Origin: an uncultured Lachnospiraceae bacterium
GTDB taxonomy: Bacteria; Bacillota; Clostridia; Lachnospirales; Lachnospiraceae
Assembly: GCA_947626435.1 (NCBI GenBank)
Contig: CANQSB010000023.1
Span: 1 to 49,744, forward strand
DNA length: 49,744 nt
Direction of reading: 5' to 3'
Position numbers and translations under genes: made by a program. Below are positions 42,147 through 49,744 of the stretch, in pieces (the stretch's first letter is position 1; each line of letters starts with the position of its first letter). The notes beneath the pieces are model-generated. The model was given only the letters and a program-made list of their open reading frames with translations. It had not been told where the DNA came from and searched no databases.

Positions 42147-42203
42147 GCTACTGTTAATTTATGCAACAAAACAAAACACAAAAACCAAAAACGGAGGAAA
42201 CCA

Positions 42204-43616
42204 ATGGGGGGATTTTTTGGAGTAGCATCAAAACATGACTGCGTATTTGACTTATTTTTCGGGACGGATTATCACTCGCATCTGGGCACAAGACGCGGCG
42301 GCATGGCAGTATACGGGGAAAACGGCTTTGACCGCTCAATCCACAATATCGAAAACTCGCCTTTTCGCACCAAATTCGACAAGGACATGCAGGAAATGAA
42401 AGGCTGGTACGGCATAGGCTGTATATCAGATTTTGAACCGCAGCCCTTGATTGTACGCTCACATCATGGTACATACGCATTGACGACAATCAGCAAAATC
42501 AACAACATGGACGAGCTCGCGAAGCTCCTGTTTGACAGTGGATATTCGCACTTTTTGGAAATGAGTGGTGGTGACATCAATGCTACGGAAATGATAGCCG
42601 CACTCATAAACCAAAAGGAAAATCTGATAGACGGCATACATTACGCGCTTGAAATGGTAGACGGCTCAGTTTCAATCCTGCTGATGAATAAGGCAGGCAT
42701 CTACGCCGCAAGGGATAAATACGGCAGGACGCCGATAGTAATAGGAAAAAAAGAGGACGCTTTCTGCGTTTCGTTTGAAAATTTCGCATACAAAAATCTG
42801 GGCTATGCCGACTATAAGGAATTGGGCGCGGGAGAAATCGCCGTCATAACGGAAGACAAATGCGTTACTTTGGTGAATCCAAATAAAGAAATGAAAATCT
42901 GCACATTCCTGTGGGTGTATTACGGCTATCCGTCAAGTTCTTATGAGGGCGTGGGAGTGGAAAACATGCGCTATAGATGCGGGCAGAAAATGGCACAGCG
43001 CGACAATGTAAAGTCCGACATAGTCGCGGGCGTACCGGACTCAGGTACGGCACACGCGATAGGTTATGCGAACGAATCAGGCATACCGTTTTCAAGACCG
43101 TTTATCAAATACACGCCGACATGGCCGCGCTCATTTATGCCTACAGTACAGAGCCAGCGCAATCTAATTGCCAAGATGAAGCTGCTCGCGGTGGAGGAGC
43201 TTATCAGGGACAAAAGCCTGCTGCTGATTGACGATTCAATAGTGAGAGGCACGCAGCTTAGGGAAACCACAGAGTTTTTGTACCAGAGCGGAGCTAAGGA
43301 GGTACATATACGCCCCGCGTGTCCTCCGCTGCTTTATGGCTGCAAATACCTCAACTTTTCACGCTCGTCGTCGGAGATGGACCTTATCACAAGACGCGTG
43401 ATAGACAGGCTCGAAAACGGAAATGTGACGGACGAGGCGCTCGCGGAGTACGCCAATCCCGAGTCGGAAAAGTACGGGCGGATGGTAGAGGAAATCCGCA
43501 AAGAGCTCAACTTTACCACGCTCAGATTCAACAGGCTTGACGATATGCTTGACGCTGTGGGTATCGAAAAAGACAGGCTCTGTACCTACTGCTGGACAGG
43601 CGACGAGGGAAAATAG
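42204..43616 (+). CDS. PurF-like amidophosphoribosyltransferase paralogue without the N-terminal cysteine
   Basis: The 470-residue protein has the PurF two-domain layout: an N-terminal Ntn-hydrolase glutaminase-like domain and a C-terminal phosphoribosyltransferase domain with the PRPP loop LLLIDDSIVRGTQLRET and a terminal CTYCWTGDEGK tail. In true PurF the mature chain begins with the nucleophile Cys of MCGIFG; here it reads MGGFFGVASKHDC, so the Cys is Gly. It cannot hydrolyse glutamine by the usual mechanism. It may use free ammonia, act as a regulator or have another role. GGAGG at 42192-42196 supports the ATG at 42204; the longer frame upstream crosses the repeat region and has no ribosome binding site. 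Confidence 0.85.
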   Translation: MGGFFGVASKHDCVFDLFFGTDYHSHLGTRRGGMAVYGENGFDRSIHNIENSPFRTKFDKDMQEMKGWYGIGCISDFEPQPLIVRSHHGTYALTTISKINNMDELAKLLFDSGYSHFLEMSGGDINATEMIAALINQKENLIDGIHYALEMVDGSVSILLMNKAGIYAARDKYGRTPIVIGKKEDAFCVSFENFAYKNLGYADYKELGAGEIAVITEDKCVTLVNPNKEMKICTFLWVYYGYPSSSYEGVGVENMRYRCGQKMAQRDNVKSDIVAGVPDSGTAHAIGYANESGIPFSRPFIKYTPTWPRSFMPTVQSQRNLIAKMKLLAVEELIRDKSLLLIDDSIVRGTQLRETTEFLYQSGAKEVHIRPACPPLLYGCKYLNFSRSSSEMDLITRRVIDRLENGNVTDEALAEYANPESEKYGRMVEEIRKELNFTTLRFNRLDDMLDAVGIEKDRLCTYCWTGDEGK

Positions 43617-43711
43617 AAGCTTGTGGGCTGTTTTTTCTGAATCTGAAAAATATTTATGACCGTTTCGCGATTACATAAATATATTAGATAATAATGCGAA
43701 AAAACGGTGAT

Positions 43712-44986
43712 ATGATGAAAAATATTTATATAGGGGATTCGGGGGCGCTTGTCGAATATGTCCAGCTCGCGTTAAGCAGGGCGGGCTTCCCGACGGCGGT
43801 GGACGGACGCTTTGGGAGCGCGACCTGCCATATGCTTAGAGAATTTCTGGGCAGAGAGGATGCGGGGTGCTATGTTGACGAGGAGGTTTGGGAGCGCCTG
43901 ATGCCGTACTTGAAGGGATATGACGCTTACATAGTAAAGGACGGCGATTCCATTGACAGCATCGCCCAAATGTCCGGCACATCGGCAGCGGCGGTGCTCA
44001 TGGCAAATCCGCTGCTGGAAACCGCAGGACTGCGGGCGGGCGAGCGGATTTATGTGCCTTTTTCATTTGCGCTCGTGTCGGAAGAAGTGAGCTATACATC
44101 GTATTTAAGCGAGTGCATTATTGAGGGACTTTCGGTGCGTTATCCGTTTATTGTCACAGGCTGCATAGGCAAGAGCGTGATTGGCAGGCAGATAGCCTAT
44201 ATGCAGCTTGGCAAAGGAGAAAAACAGCTCTGCTACGCGGCGGCGTTTCACGCGAATGAGTGGATAACAGCGCCAGTGCTGCTTAAATTTGCGGAAGAGT
44301 ACGCCGCAGCCTATGCTTCCGGAGGGGAGTTGTACGGCGAGAATGCGCGTTCGCTGTATGAGCGATACAGTCTGTTCCTCGTGCCAATGGTAAATCCCGA
44401 CGGCGTTGACCTCGTAAACCGGGTGTTGGATGACGCGGCATATGAGATAAAGGCAGCAAGGATAGCGTCAGACTATTCGGAAATACCGTTTCCCGACGGC
44501 TGGAAAGCAAATATTGAGGGCGTTGACTTAAATCTGCAGTTTCCCGCGGGCTGGGAGCAGGCGCGGGAAATCAAATACGCGCAGGGCTATGTGTCGCCCG
44601 CTCCGCGTGATTTTGTAGGTCTTGCCCCAATAACCGCGCCCGAAAGCAGGGCAATGTATAGCTTTACAAAGTCGCATGACTTTCTGCTGATACTCGCATA
44701 TCACACTCAGGGAGAGGTCATTTATTGGAAATATCTTGATTATGAGCCTGAAAATTCGTTGAGGATTGCGCAGTATTTTGCGCAGGTGAGCGGCTATGCG
44801 CTGGAGCTTACTCCCACCGCGTCAGGCTATGCGGGATACAAGGACTGGTTTATTCAGGAGTACGACCGCCCGGGCTGCACGATAGAGGCGGGGATTGGCA
44901 CGAATCCGCTTGATATGAGCCAGTTTCCGCAAATATACGAGGACAATAGGCTTATACTTGTCGGCGGCATGACGCAGCTTGCGTAA
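43712..44986 (+). CDS. M14-family peptidoglycan peptidase with PG-binding and LysM-like domains
   Basis: A protein of about 424 residues with three parts. First is a peptidoglycan-binding-1 domain (about residues 5-65: GDSGALVEYVQLALSRAGF, VDGRFGSAT). Second is a LysM-like domain (about 75-115: YIVKDGDSIDSIAQMSGTSA). Third is a zinc carboxypeptidase domain with FHANEW (His and Glu ligands), VPMVNPDGVDL, YHTQGEV and the catalytic Glu in CTIEAGIG. This matches gamma-D-glutamyl-meso-diaminopimelate endopeptidases that cut cell-wall peptides. No signal peptide is seen. ATGs at 43694, 43712 and 43715 are possible; GGTGA favours 43712 or 43715. Confidence 0.88.
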   Translation: MMKNIYIGDSGALVEYVQLALSRAGFPTAVDGRFGSATCHMLREFLGREDAGCYVDEEVWERLMPYLKGYDAYIVKDGDSIDSIAQMSGTSAAAVLMANPLLETAGLRAGERIYVPFSFALVSEEVSYTSYLSECIIEGLSVRYPFIVTGCIGKSVIGRQIAYMQLGKGEKQLCYAAAFHANEWITAPVLLKFAEEYAAAYASGGELYGENARSLYERYSLFLVPMVNPDGVDLVNRVLDDAAYEIKAARIASDYSEIPFPDGWKANIEGVDLNLQFPAGWEQAREIKYAQGYVSPAPRDFVGLAPITAPESRAMYSFTKSHDFLLILAYHTQGEVIYWKYLDYEPENSLRIAQYFAQVSGYALELTPTASGYAGYKDWFIQEYDRPGCTIEAGIGTNPLDMSQFPQIYEDNRLILVGGMTQLA

Positions 44987-45352
44987 TTTCATGCTGCGGA
45001 TTTTTTACTTTCAGGGCTTTTGACCGATTTTAGGGTATTTTTTAAAGAAAAAAAAGATTCAGGCTGATAAGCTGTCAGCCTGAAGGAAAGAATTTTGCCG
45101 TAGTTCTTGAAAAGTGATAAAATGTCCTGCCCTGCTGATAGACGGCAGATGCAGTATTGGGTGAAGTGCAGCGATGTATTTAGAATATAAGACCGCGCGT
45201 CTTTATATAAAAGTATAGCAGTTAAAAAAATAATGTATATAGGAAAATAGTACCAACCCGCTATATTTTAACCTGCTTTGATATTGAAACGGCGTTAAAT
45301 AAGTAGTATCATTAGTTTAAAGGTCTGAAAATGCAGGCAGATAGGAGAGCAT
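44987..45352. other. Intergenic region before argC
   Basis: 366 bp without a supported protein gene. It contains the leftward terminator-like hairpin and candidate small RNA listed separately, and the upstream sequence of argC. A weak -35/-10 for argC may lie around 45280-45330 (TTGATA and TAGTAT-like boxes), but the spacing is poor. Confidence 0.5.
45045..45205 (-). ncRNA. Candidate small RNA on the minus strand
   Basis: A 10-bp hairpin, TTCAGGCTGA (45058-45067) with TCAGCCTGAA (45075-45084), is followed on the minus strand by an eight-T tract, so it is a leftward terminator although no leftward gene is present. Upstream on the same strand, TATACT (45217-45212) could be a -10, without a clear -35. 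Between them are hairpins such as AAGAC/GTCTT and CTGC-CTGC/GCAG-GCAG. The boundaries are estimates. Confidence 0.35.
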
Positions 45353-46297
45353 ATGAAAAAAATATTTATAGACGGCAGCGAGGGCACTACGGGGCTTCGC
45401 ATCTTTGAACGCTTTGAGGGACGCGATGACATTGAAATCATGAAAATCCCCACAGAGCTGCGCAAAGACCCGGACGAGGTAAAAAAATACATAAACGCGT
45501 CAGACATCACTTTCTTATGTCTGCCTGACGCTGCGGCAAGAGAAGCAGTTGCTATGGTAGAAAATGACAATGTCATAATACTTGACACTTCCACCGCCCA
45601 CCGCACTCAGGAGGGCTGGGCATACGGCTATCCCGAGCTGTCAAAGGGTCATAGGGAGGCAATCAGGCACAGCAGGCGGATAGCGGTGCCGGGCTGCTAT
45701 GCCACAGGCTTTATCACTATCGCGTATCCACTGGTCAACGGCGGTATTCTTCCGAAGGATTATCCTGTGTCCGCATTTGCCATGTCGGGCTACAGCGGCG
45801 CGGGCAAAAAGACGATAGCGGTCTATGAGGGCGAGAACCGCCCGCCTGAGCTTGACGCACCGAGAGAGTACGCGCTTTCGCAGGAGCACAAGCATTTAAA
45901 GGAAATGCAGTTGATTACGGGTTTGAGCAGAGCTCCACTGTTTTCGCCGATAATATGCGATTATTACAGTGGTATGCTGCTTACCGTTCCTCTTTATACG
46001 GATATGCTGAACGGCGCACAGACGCCTGAAAAAATTCATGCCTTTTTTGACGAATATTATTCAGGAGAAAAATTTATCAAAGTAATGCCGTTTGGCAAGG
46101 AAGCGGAGTACGGCGGATTTCTTGCCGCCAATGCATGTTCGGGGTGGGACGGCATAGAAATATATGTGACGGGCAACGCGGACAGGGCGCTTGTCACGAC
46201 GCGCTTTGACAATCTCGGCAAGGGCGCGTCGGGTGCGGCAGTCCAATGCCTCAACATATTGCTTGGCTGCGAGGAGGATAAGGGATTAGTCTTATGA
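45353..46297 (+). CDS. argC: N-acetyl-gamma-glutamyl-phosphate reductase (short type)
   Basis: The NADP-dependent third step of arginine synthesis. The 314-residue length and sequence fit the short ArgC type rather than the 345-residue form. The N-terminal IFIDGSEGTTGLRI is the dinucleotide-binding start, FLCLPDAAAREAV and STAHRT follow, and the catalytic Cys lies in IAVPGCYATGF, with SGYSGAGK downstream. GGAGAG lies six bases before the ATG. It is the only arg gene here, and its TGA overlaps the next start by 4 bp (ATGA). Confidence 0.94.
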   Translation: MKKIFIDGSEGTTGLRIFERFEGRDDIEIMKIPTELRKDPDEVKKYINASDITFLCLPDAAAREAVAMVENDNVIILDTSTAHRTQEGWAYGYPELSKGHREAIRHSRRIAVPGCYATGFITIAYPLVNGGILPKDYPVSAFAMSGYSGAGKKTIAVYEGENRPPELDAPREYALSQEHKHLKEMQLITGLSRAPLFSPIICDYYSGMLLTVPLYTDMLNGAQTPEKIHAFFDEYYSGEKFIKVMPFGKEAEYGGFLAANACSGWDGIEIYVTGNADRALVTTRFDNLGKGASGAAVQCLNILLGCEEDKGLVL

Positions 46298-47751
46298 CAA
46301 GTATACGGCTGCCAAAGGCTTTTGAGGAGAGAATGCAGGATATGCTGGGTGATGCATATCCTGCTTTCGTGCATAGTTATGAGCAGGAAAAGAAGAGCGC
46401 CTTGAGGGTGAATACGCTTAAAGGTACGGTCGGCAAATTCCTGAAAAATTCGGGTTTTGACGGTTTAAAGCCTGTCGCGTGGGAGCAAAGAGGCTTTTAT
46501 TATGATGACGGCGTGCTCCGCGCGGGGAAGCATCCGCTGCATGAGGCAGGAGCGTATTATATTCAGGAGCCAAGCGCGATGGCGCCCGCGGCGTATCTTG
46601 AAGCGAAGCCCCATGAAAAAATCCTTGACCTGTGTGCCGCTCCTGGGGGAAAAAGTACGCAGATAGCGTCATATATGGAAAACGAGGGGCTTTTAGTCTG
46701 CAATGAAATCAATTTCTCGCGCGCGAAAATTTTATCGGAAAATATAGAGCGCATGGGGATAAAAAATGCCATCGTCACAAATGAAACCCCGCAGCGGCTG
46801 TCGGAGCTGTTTATCGGCTATTTTGACCGCATCCTTGTAGACGCGCCATGCTCGGGCGAGGGAATGTTCCGCAAGAATGAAGAAGCAGTGAAAGAGTGGA
46901 GCCCTGAAAATGTGAGGCTCTGCGCCGAAAGGCAGGAAGAAATACTTGCCTGCGCTGACGGTATGCTTCGTGCGGGCGGTAGGCTTGTATATTCAACCTG
47001 TACTTTTGCCCCGGAGGAGAATGAGAGGGTAATTGCGGGATTTTTGGAAGCGCATCCCGACTATATGCTTTTGGATGTATATAAATATGAAGGCATGTCT
47101 TCCGGAAATCCGGAATGGGTAGGCTGGGGCATGACGGACAAGGAAGCGTCGGCTGATTTGTCGGCTTCACTAGGTTGCAGTTTGGGTGCGCTTAAACGCA
47201 CAATCAGGCTTTTCCCGCATTTATTGGAGGGCGAGGGTCATTATGTCGCGGCGCTTCAAAAGGGCGGTGAAGTGCCGGACGCATACAGGGGCATTTTGGC
47301 AAACGGCATTCAAAAGGGGATAAAGCCAAAGGAGATAAAGGAGCTTTTGGAGTTTGCAGAGGATGCCTTAAATGTCGGCTTGTTTGATGAAAAGGAGGAA
47401 TGTATCCTGCGTTTTGGCGAACAGCTTTATCTAATGCCGCGCGGTATGCCGTCGGTGGACAGGCTGAAGGCGCTGCGCGCGGGGCTTCATTTGGGCACTC
47501 TAAAAAAGAACCGTTTCGAGCCGTCACACGCGCTTGCTCTTGCGCTAAAGCCTGATGAGGTGAAAAGAACCTATGCGCTTTCGGACGACGAGGCGGCGGC
47601 GTTTATAAACGGGCAGGTAATAAACGCGGCTGCGGGCACAACCATGGAGAAAGGCTGGTGCCTGATGCTTTACAATGGCTATAGTTTGGGATGGGGTAAA
47701 TTTGCCGGACAGCTTATTAAAAATCACTATCCGAAAGGCTTGAGAAAATAA
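46294..47751 (+). CDS. RsmF/NSUN-type rRNA cytosine-C5 methyltransferase
   Basis: A 485-residue RNA m5C methyltransferase. After an N-terminal RNA-binding region it has the SAM motif ILDLCAAPGGKSTQIAS, the catalytic Cys regions VDAPCSGEGMFRK and VYSTCTFAPEENE, and a C-terminal PUA-like part (from about residue 400). The layout resembles RsmF (YebU), which methylates 16S rRNA C1407 in E. coli, but the exact position modified here is not known. It overlaps argC at its start and the MATE gene at its end (TAATG), forming a coupled operon. Confidence 0.9.
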   Translation: MTSIRLPKAFEERMQDMLGDAYPAFVHSYEQEKKSALRVNTLKGTVGKFLKNSGFDGLKPVAWEQRGFYYDDGVLRAGKHPLHEAGAYYIQEPSAMAPAAYLEAKPHEKILDLCAAPGGKSTQIASYMENEGLLVCNEINFSRAKILSENIERMGIKNAIVTNETPQRLSELFIGYFDRILVDAPCSGEGMFRKNEEAVKEWSPENVRLCAERQEEILACADGMLRAGGRLVYSTCTFAPEENERVIAGFLEAHPDYMLLDVYKYEGMSSGNPEWVGWGMTDKEASADLSASLGCSLGALKRTIRLFPHLLEGEGHYVAALQKGGEVPDAYRGILANGIQKGIKPKEIKELLEFAEDALNVGLFDEKEECILRFGEQLYLMPRGMPSVDRLKALRAGLHLGTLKKNRFEPSHALALALKPDEVKRTYALSDDEAAAFINGQVINAAAGTTMEKGWCLMLYNGYSLGWGKFAGQLIKNHYPKGLRK

Positions 47752-49109
47752 TGGAAACGAAAAGAAATTCAAGGACGGCGCTCAACCTTACCCAAGGGCG
47801 TCCTGTGAAGCTGATACTCCTGTTTGCGATTCCTGTATTTCTGGGGAATCTTTTTCAGATTTTATACAGTCTTGTGGATACGAAAATCGTGGGGAGCATA
47901 TTGGGCGAGGAGGCGCTGGCGGCAGTAGGCTCTGTGTCTATACTGTATACTCTGCTTACGGGATTTTTTAACGGTCTGAGTTTGGGGTTCAGCGTGATAA
48001 CCTCGCGTTTTTATGGGAGTGGCGACGAGAAAGGGCTTAAGAAGAATGTAGCGGGTGCGATTGTGCTTGGCTTTTCTACGGCAGCAGTCATTGTACTTTT
48101 TGTATCAATGTTTTTGAACCGTATTTTGACACTTTTGCATGCGGGCGGCGGACAGGCGGATATGTCGCGGCAGTATATAAGCATACTGATTTGGGGAATG
48201 TTTGTCACGATTGCTTATAATCTCTGCGCTAATACGCTAAGGGCAATTGGCGATTCGGTGACGCCGCTGGTATTTTTGATAATTGCGTCCTTTACGAATG
48301 TGGCGCTTGACTACATATTTATACTAAATTTTGGGCTTGGCGTAAGGGGGGCGGCAATTGCGACAGTCGTGTCACAATTTTTGTCGGCGGCGCTCTGCTT
48401 AGTGCATATTTACAGGAATTTTCCGATACTCCATGTTTCAAGGGCGGATTTTAAGCTGTCGAGAGAGCAGGTATTTTCGATGTATCAGAGCGGGCTTTCC
48501 ATGGGGTTGATGTCAAGCCTTGTGAACTTTGGTACGCTTGTGCTGCAGAGCGGTATCAACCAGCTTGGCACTTCGATAATAGTAGCCCATACGGCGGCGC
48601 GCAAGGTGTTTGAAATATGGAATTTGCCGGTGAGCGTAATCGGCTCGTCAATGGCGACCTACTGCGGGCAGAATTACGGCGCAAAGAAATATGACAGGAT
48701 ACGCAGCGGGATAAAGTCGGCGCTTATATTGGGTATATGCTGGGCGGGCGTTATTTTTATGCTGGCGCATACGATTTCAAGGTATCTGATTGGATTTATT
48801 GCGAGTACGGACAGTGAGGAGATATTGCATTGGGGTACGACTTATCTTGAATACGATATGTCTTTCCTCATAGTGTGTGTGTTTATCGTGGTGCTTAGAA
48901 ATTCGATGCAGGGCTTCGGCGATTATAAGACGCCTATAGTTTCAAGCTTTATAGAGCTTGTCGGCAAGCTGGTGTTTACTTTTGTGTTTGTACGGATTTT
49001 TGGGTATTGGGGGATTATATGGACGGAGCCTGTCATATGGTGCCTGATGGTGATTCCGCTTATAGTTATGACAATTAAAAATCCAATTATGAAAAGGAAA
49101 GAGGCGTAA
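47751..49109 (+). CDS. MATE family efflux transporter
   Basis: A 452-residue membrane transporter with about twelve helices in two homologous halves. Signatures include an N-terminal PVKLILLFAIPVFLGNLFQILYS-like lead-in (read as AIPVFLGNLFQILYSLVDTK), IVGSILGEEALAAVGS, ITSRFYGSGDEKGL and the second-half start LMSSLVNFGTLVLQSG. MATE proteins export drugs or metabolites with sodium or proton exchange; the substrate is unknown. The ATG overlaps the stop of the preceding gene. A second MATE gene follows five bases later. Confidence 0.92.
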   Translation: METKRNSRTALNLTQGRPVKLILLFAIPVFLGNLFQILYSLVDTKIVGSILGEEALAAVGSVSILYTLLTGFFNGLSLGFSVITSRFYGSGDEKGLKKNVAGAIVLGFSTAAVIVLFVSMFLNRILTLLHAGGGQADMSRQYISILIWGMFVTIAYNLCANTLRAIGDSVTPLVFLIIASFTNVALDYIFILNFGLGVRGAAIATVVSQFLSAALCLVHIYRNFPILHVSRADFKLSREQVFSMYQSGLSMGLMSSLVNFGTLVLQSGINQLGTSIIVAHTAARKVFEIWNLPVSVIGSSMATYCGQNYGAKKYDRIRSGIKSALILGICWAGVIFMLAHTISRYLIGFIASTDSEEILHWGTTYLEYDMSFLIVCVFIVVLRNSMQGFGDYKTPIVSSFIELVGKLVFTFVFVRIFGYWGIIWTEPVIWCLMVIPLIVMTIKNPIMKRKEA

Positions 49110-49114
49110 CGGAT

Positions 49115-49744
49115 ATGCAGAAGGAAAATAAAAAATATGAGATTGACATGTGCAGCGGTTCTGTGTTCAAGAAAATGCTGATATTTGCGGTGCCGTTGAT
49201 GTTTTCAAGCATTTTGCAGCTTTTGTTCAATGCTGCGGATATTGTGGTGGTGGGGCGCTTTGCGGGTGACAACGCGCTGGCGGCGGTTGGTTCAAACGGT
49301 TCGCTGATTAACCTTATCACCAATCTTTTCATAGGGCTTTCAATCGGTTCAAATGTGCTGACGGCGCAGTATTATGGAGCAAAGAGGGATGAGGATTTAA
49401 AGGAAACGGTGCATACTTCGATGCTGCTTAGTATTTACAGCGGCATTATACTGACGATTGTGGGCATTGCCTCGGCGCGCGTGCTGCTGGAGCTTATGCA
49501 GGCGCCAGAGGAGGTGCTTAATCTGGCGGTGCTGTATCTTCGCATATATTTCCTTGGGATGACTTCGACCATGGTTTACAACTTTGGCAGTGCGATTTTG
49601 AGGGCGGTCGGGGATACGAAGCGTCCGCTTTACTTCCTGCTCAGCGCGGGTATTATAAATGTCGTCCTGAATTTGTTTTTTGTAATCGTGTGCCATTGGG
49701 GAGTGGCGGGAGTGGCTGTCGCTACGGCTGTTTCCCAGACTGTT
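49115..49744 (+). CDS. Second MATE family transporter, N-terminal part (cut by window end)
   Basis: The frame starts at the ATG at 49115, with AAGAGG upstream, and is open to the end of the window (210 codons). The visible part shows FAVPLMFSSILQLLFNAADI, VVVGRFAGDNALAAVGS, IGLSIGSNVLTAQYYGAKRD and AILRAVGDTKRPLYF, the first half of a MATE transporter. It is related to but distinct from the preceding MATE protein. Tandem MATE genes could form a heterodimer or be divergent duplicates. The remainder is unseen. Confidence 0.92.
   Translation, partial: MQKENKKYEIDMCSGSVFKKMLIFAVPLMFSSILQLLFNAADIVVVGRFAGDNALAAVGSNGSLINLITNLFIGLSIGSNVLTAQYYGAKRDEDLKETVHTSMLLSIYSGIILTIVGIASARVLLELMQAPEEVLNLAVLYLRIYFLGMTSTMVYNFGSAILRAVGDTKRPLYFLLSAGIINVVLNLFFVIVCHWGVAGVAVATAVSQTV

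Larger units (their letters stand above)
41406..42203. other. Gene-free region carrying two inverted palindromic elements
   Basis: About 800 bp with no supported gene. It holds the promoter area of the ibrA-like gene (41406-41540), the two repeat elements listed separately, an 88-bp spacer between them and the upstream region of the purF-like gene. The spacer itself contains an inverted repeat, GAATGCT (41790-41796) with AGCATTC (41846-41852). Short ORFs that cross the palindromes are frame artefacts of the repeats. Confidence 0.75.

Noticed and set aside
42060-42203. 48-residue N-terminal extension of the purF-like gene
   Set aside because: It begins inside the repeat element, has no ribosome binding site and no family resemblance; GGAGG at 42192 clearly marks the ATG at 42204.
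1-49744. CRISPR array, tRNA, rRNA, insertion sequence or prophage
   Set aside because: No regularly spaced direct repeats, cloverleaf with a CCA-type acceptor, rRNA-like stretch, transposase motif or phage structural gene was found on reading both strands.

Overview
The window looks like a chromosomal stretch of a strictly anaerobic, fermentative Firmicute of class Clostridia, most likely a Lachnospiraceae. The reasons are the three [FeFe]-hydrogenase maturases (hydE, hydG, hydF), a PPi-type phosphofructokinase, PdxS/PdxT vitamin B6 synthesis, a glutamine synthetase followed by an ANTAR regulator, strong AGGAGG ribosome binding sites, and sigma-A promoters with 17-bp spacers. No rRNA, tRNA, CRISPR array, transposase or phage structural gene was seen. 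The taxon is inferred from gene content, not computed.

Layout. 1-6.8 kb: a truncated membrane protein on the minus strand, divergent from hisC, then a DUF368 membrane protein, a methyltransferase, hslO (Hsp33), nadE, and a convergent small membrane-anchored protein with a degenerate FMN-binding-like domain. 6.8-13.8 kb: glnA and its ANTAR regulator, then manC, dapF and an AlgI-like/AlgJ-like pair that probably O-acetylates a surface polysaccharide, closed by a strong terminator. 13.8-15.5 kb: an AT-rich island with its own promoter, a coupled unknown gene/HTH gene pair, and a protein that matches only the C-terminal domain of FtsZ. 15.6-19.6 kb: a Csp-like subtilase, an HD-GYP protein and a secreted SGNH hydrolase. 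19.6-23.2 kb (minus strand): a PocR hybrid histidine kinase and its response regulator.

23.4-29.4 kb: the hydrogenase maturation genes hydE, hydG and hydF. hydG and hydF are separated by about 2.1 kb holding a broken GNAT acetyltransferase, a P-loop fragment and a Schlafen AlbA-type ATP-binding protein. 29.6-33.2 kb: a LacI-type regulator, a cytosolic SGNH hydrolase and manA. 33.2-39.5 kb: pdxS and pdxT behind a structured leader, PPi-phosphofructokinase, a TtcA-like tRNA thiolase and a GH36 alpha-galactosidase. 39.5-41.4 kb (minus strand): an IbrA/IbrB-like pair (PAPS-reductase family plus ParB-like). 41.4-42.2 kb: a gene-free region with two inverted copies of a roughly 225-bp palindromic element. 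42.2-49.7 kb: a PurF paralogue that lacks the catalytic cysteine, an M14 peptidoglycan peptidase, argC, an rRNA cytosine methyltransferase and two MATE transporters, the second cut by the window edge.

The strongest undescribed signal is the pair of palindromic elements at 41544-41774 and 41863-42085. Their 100-nt cores are 91% identical by hand count. Their 60-66 bp arms differ between the copies yet stay complementary within each copy, and several differences are compensatory, as expected of a large structured RNA or a hairpin-dependent mobile element. Secondary leads are the orphan FtsZ C-terminal domain, the cysteine-less PurF, the IbrAB-like pair, the interrupted hyd cluster, and the leaders of glnA and pdxS. 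All of this comes from reading the sequence; no database search or folding program was run.
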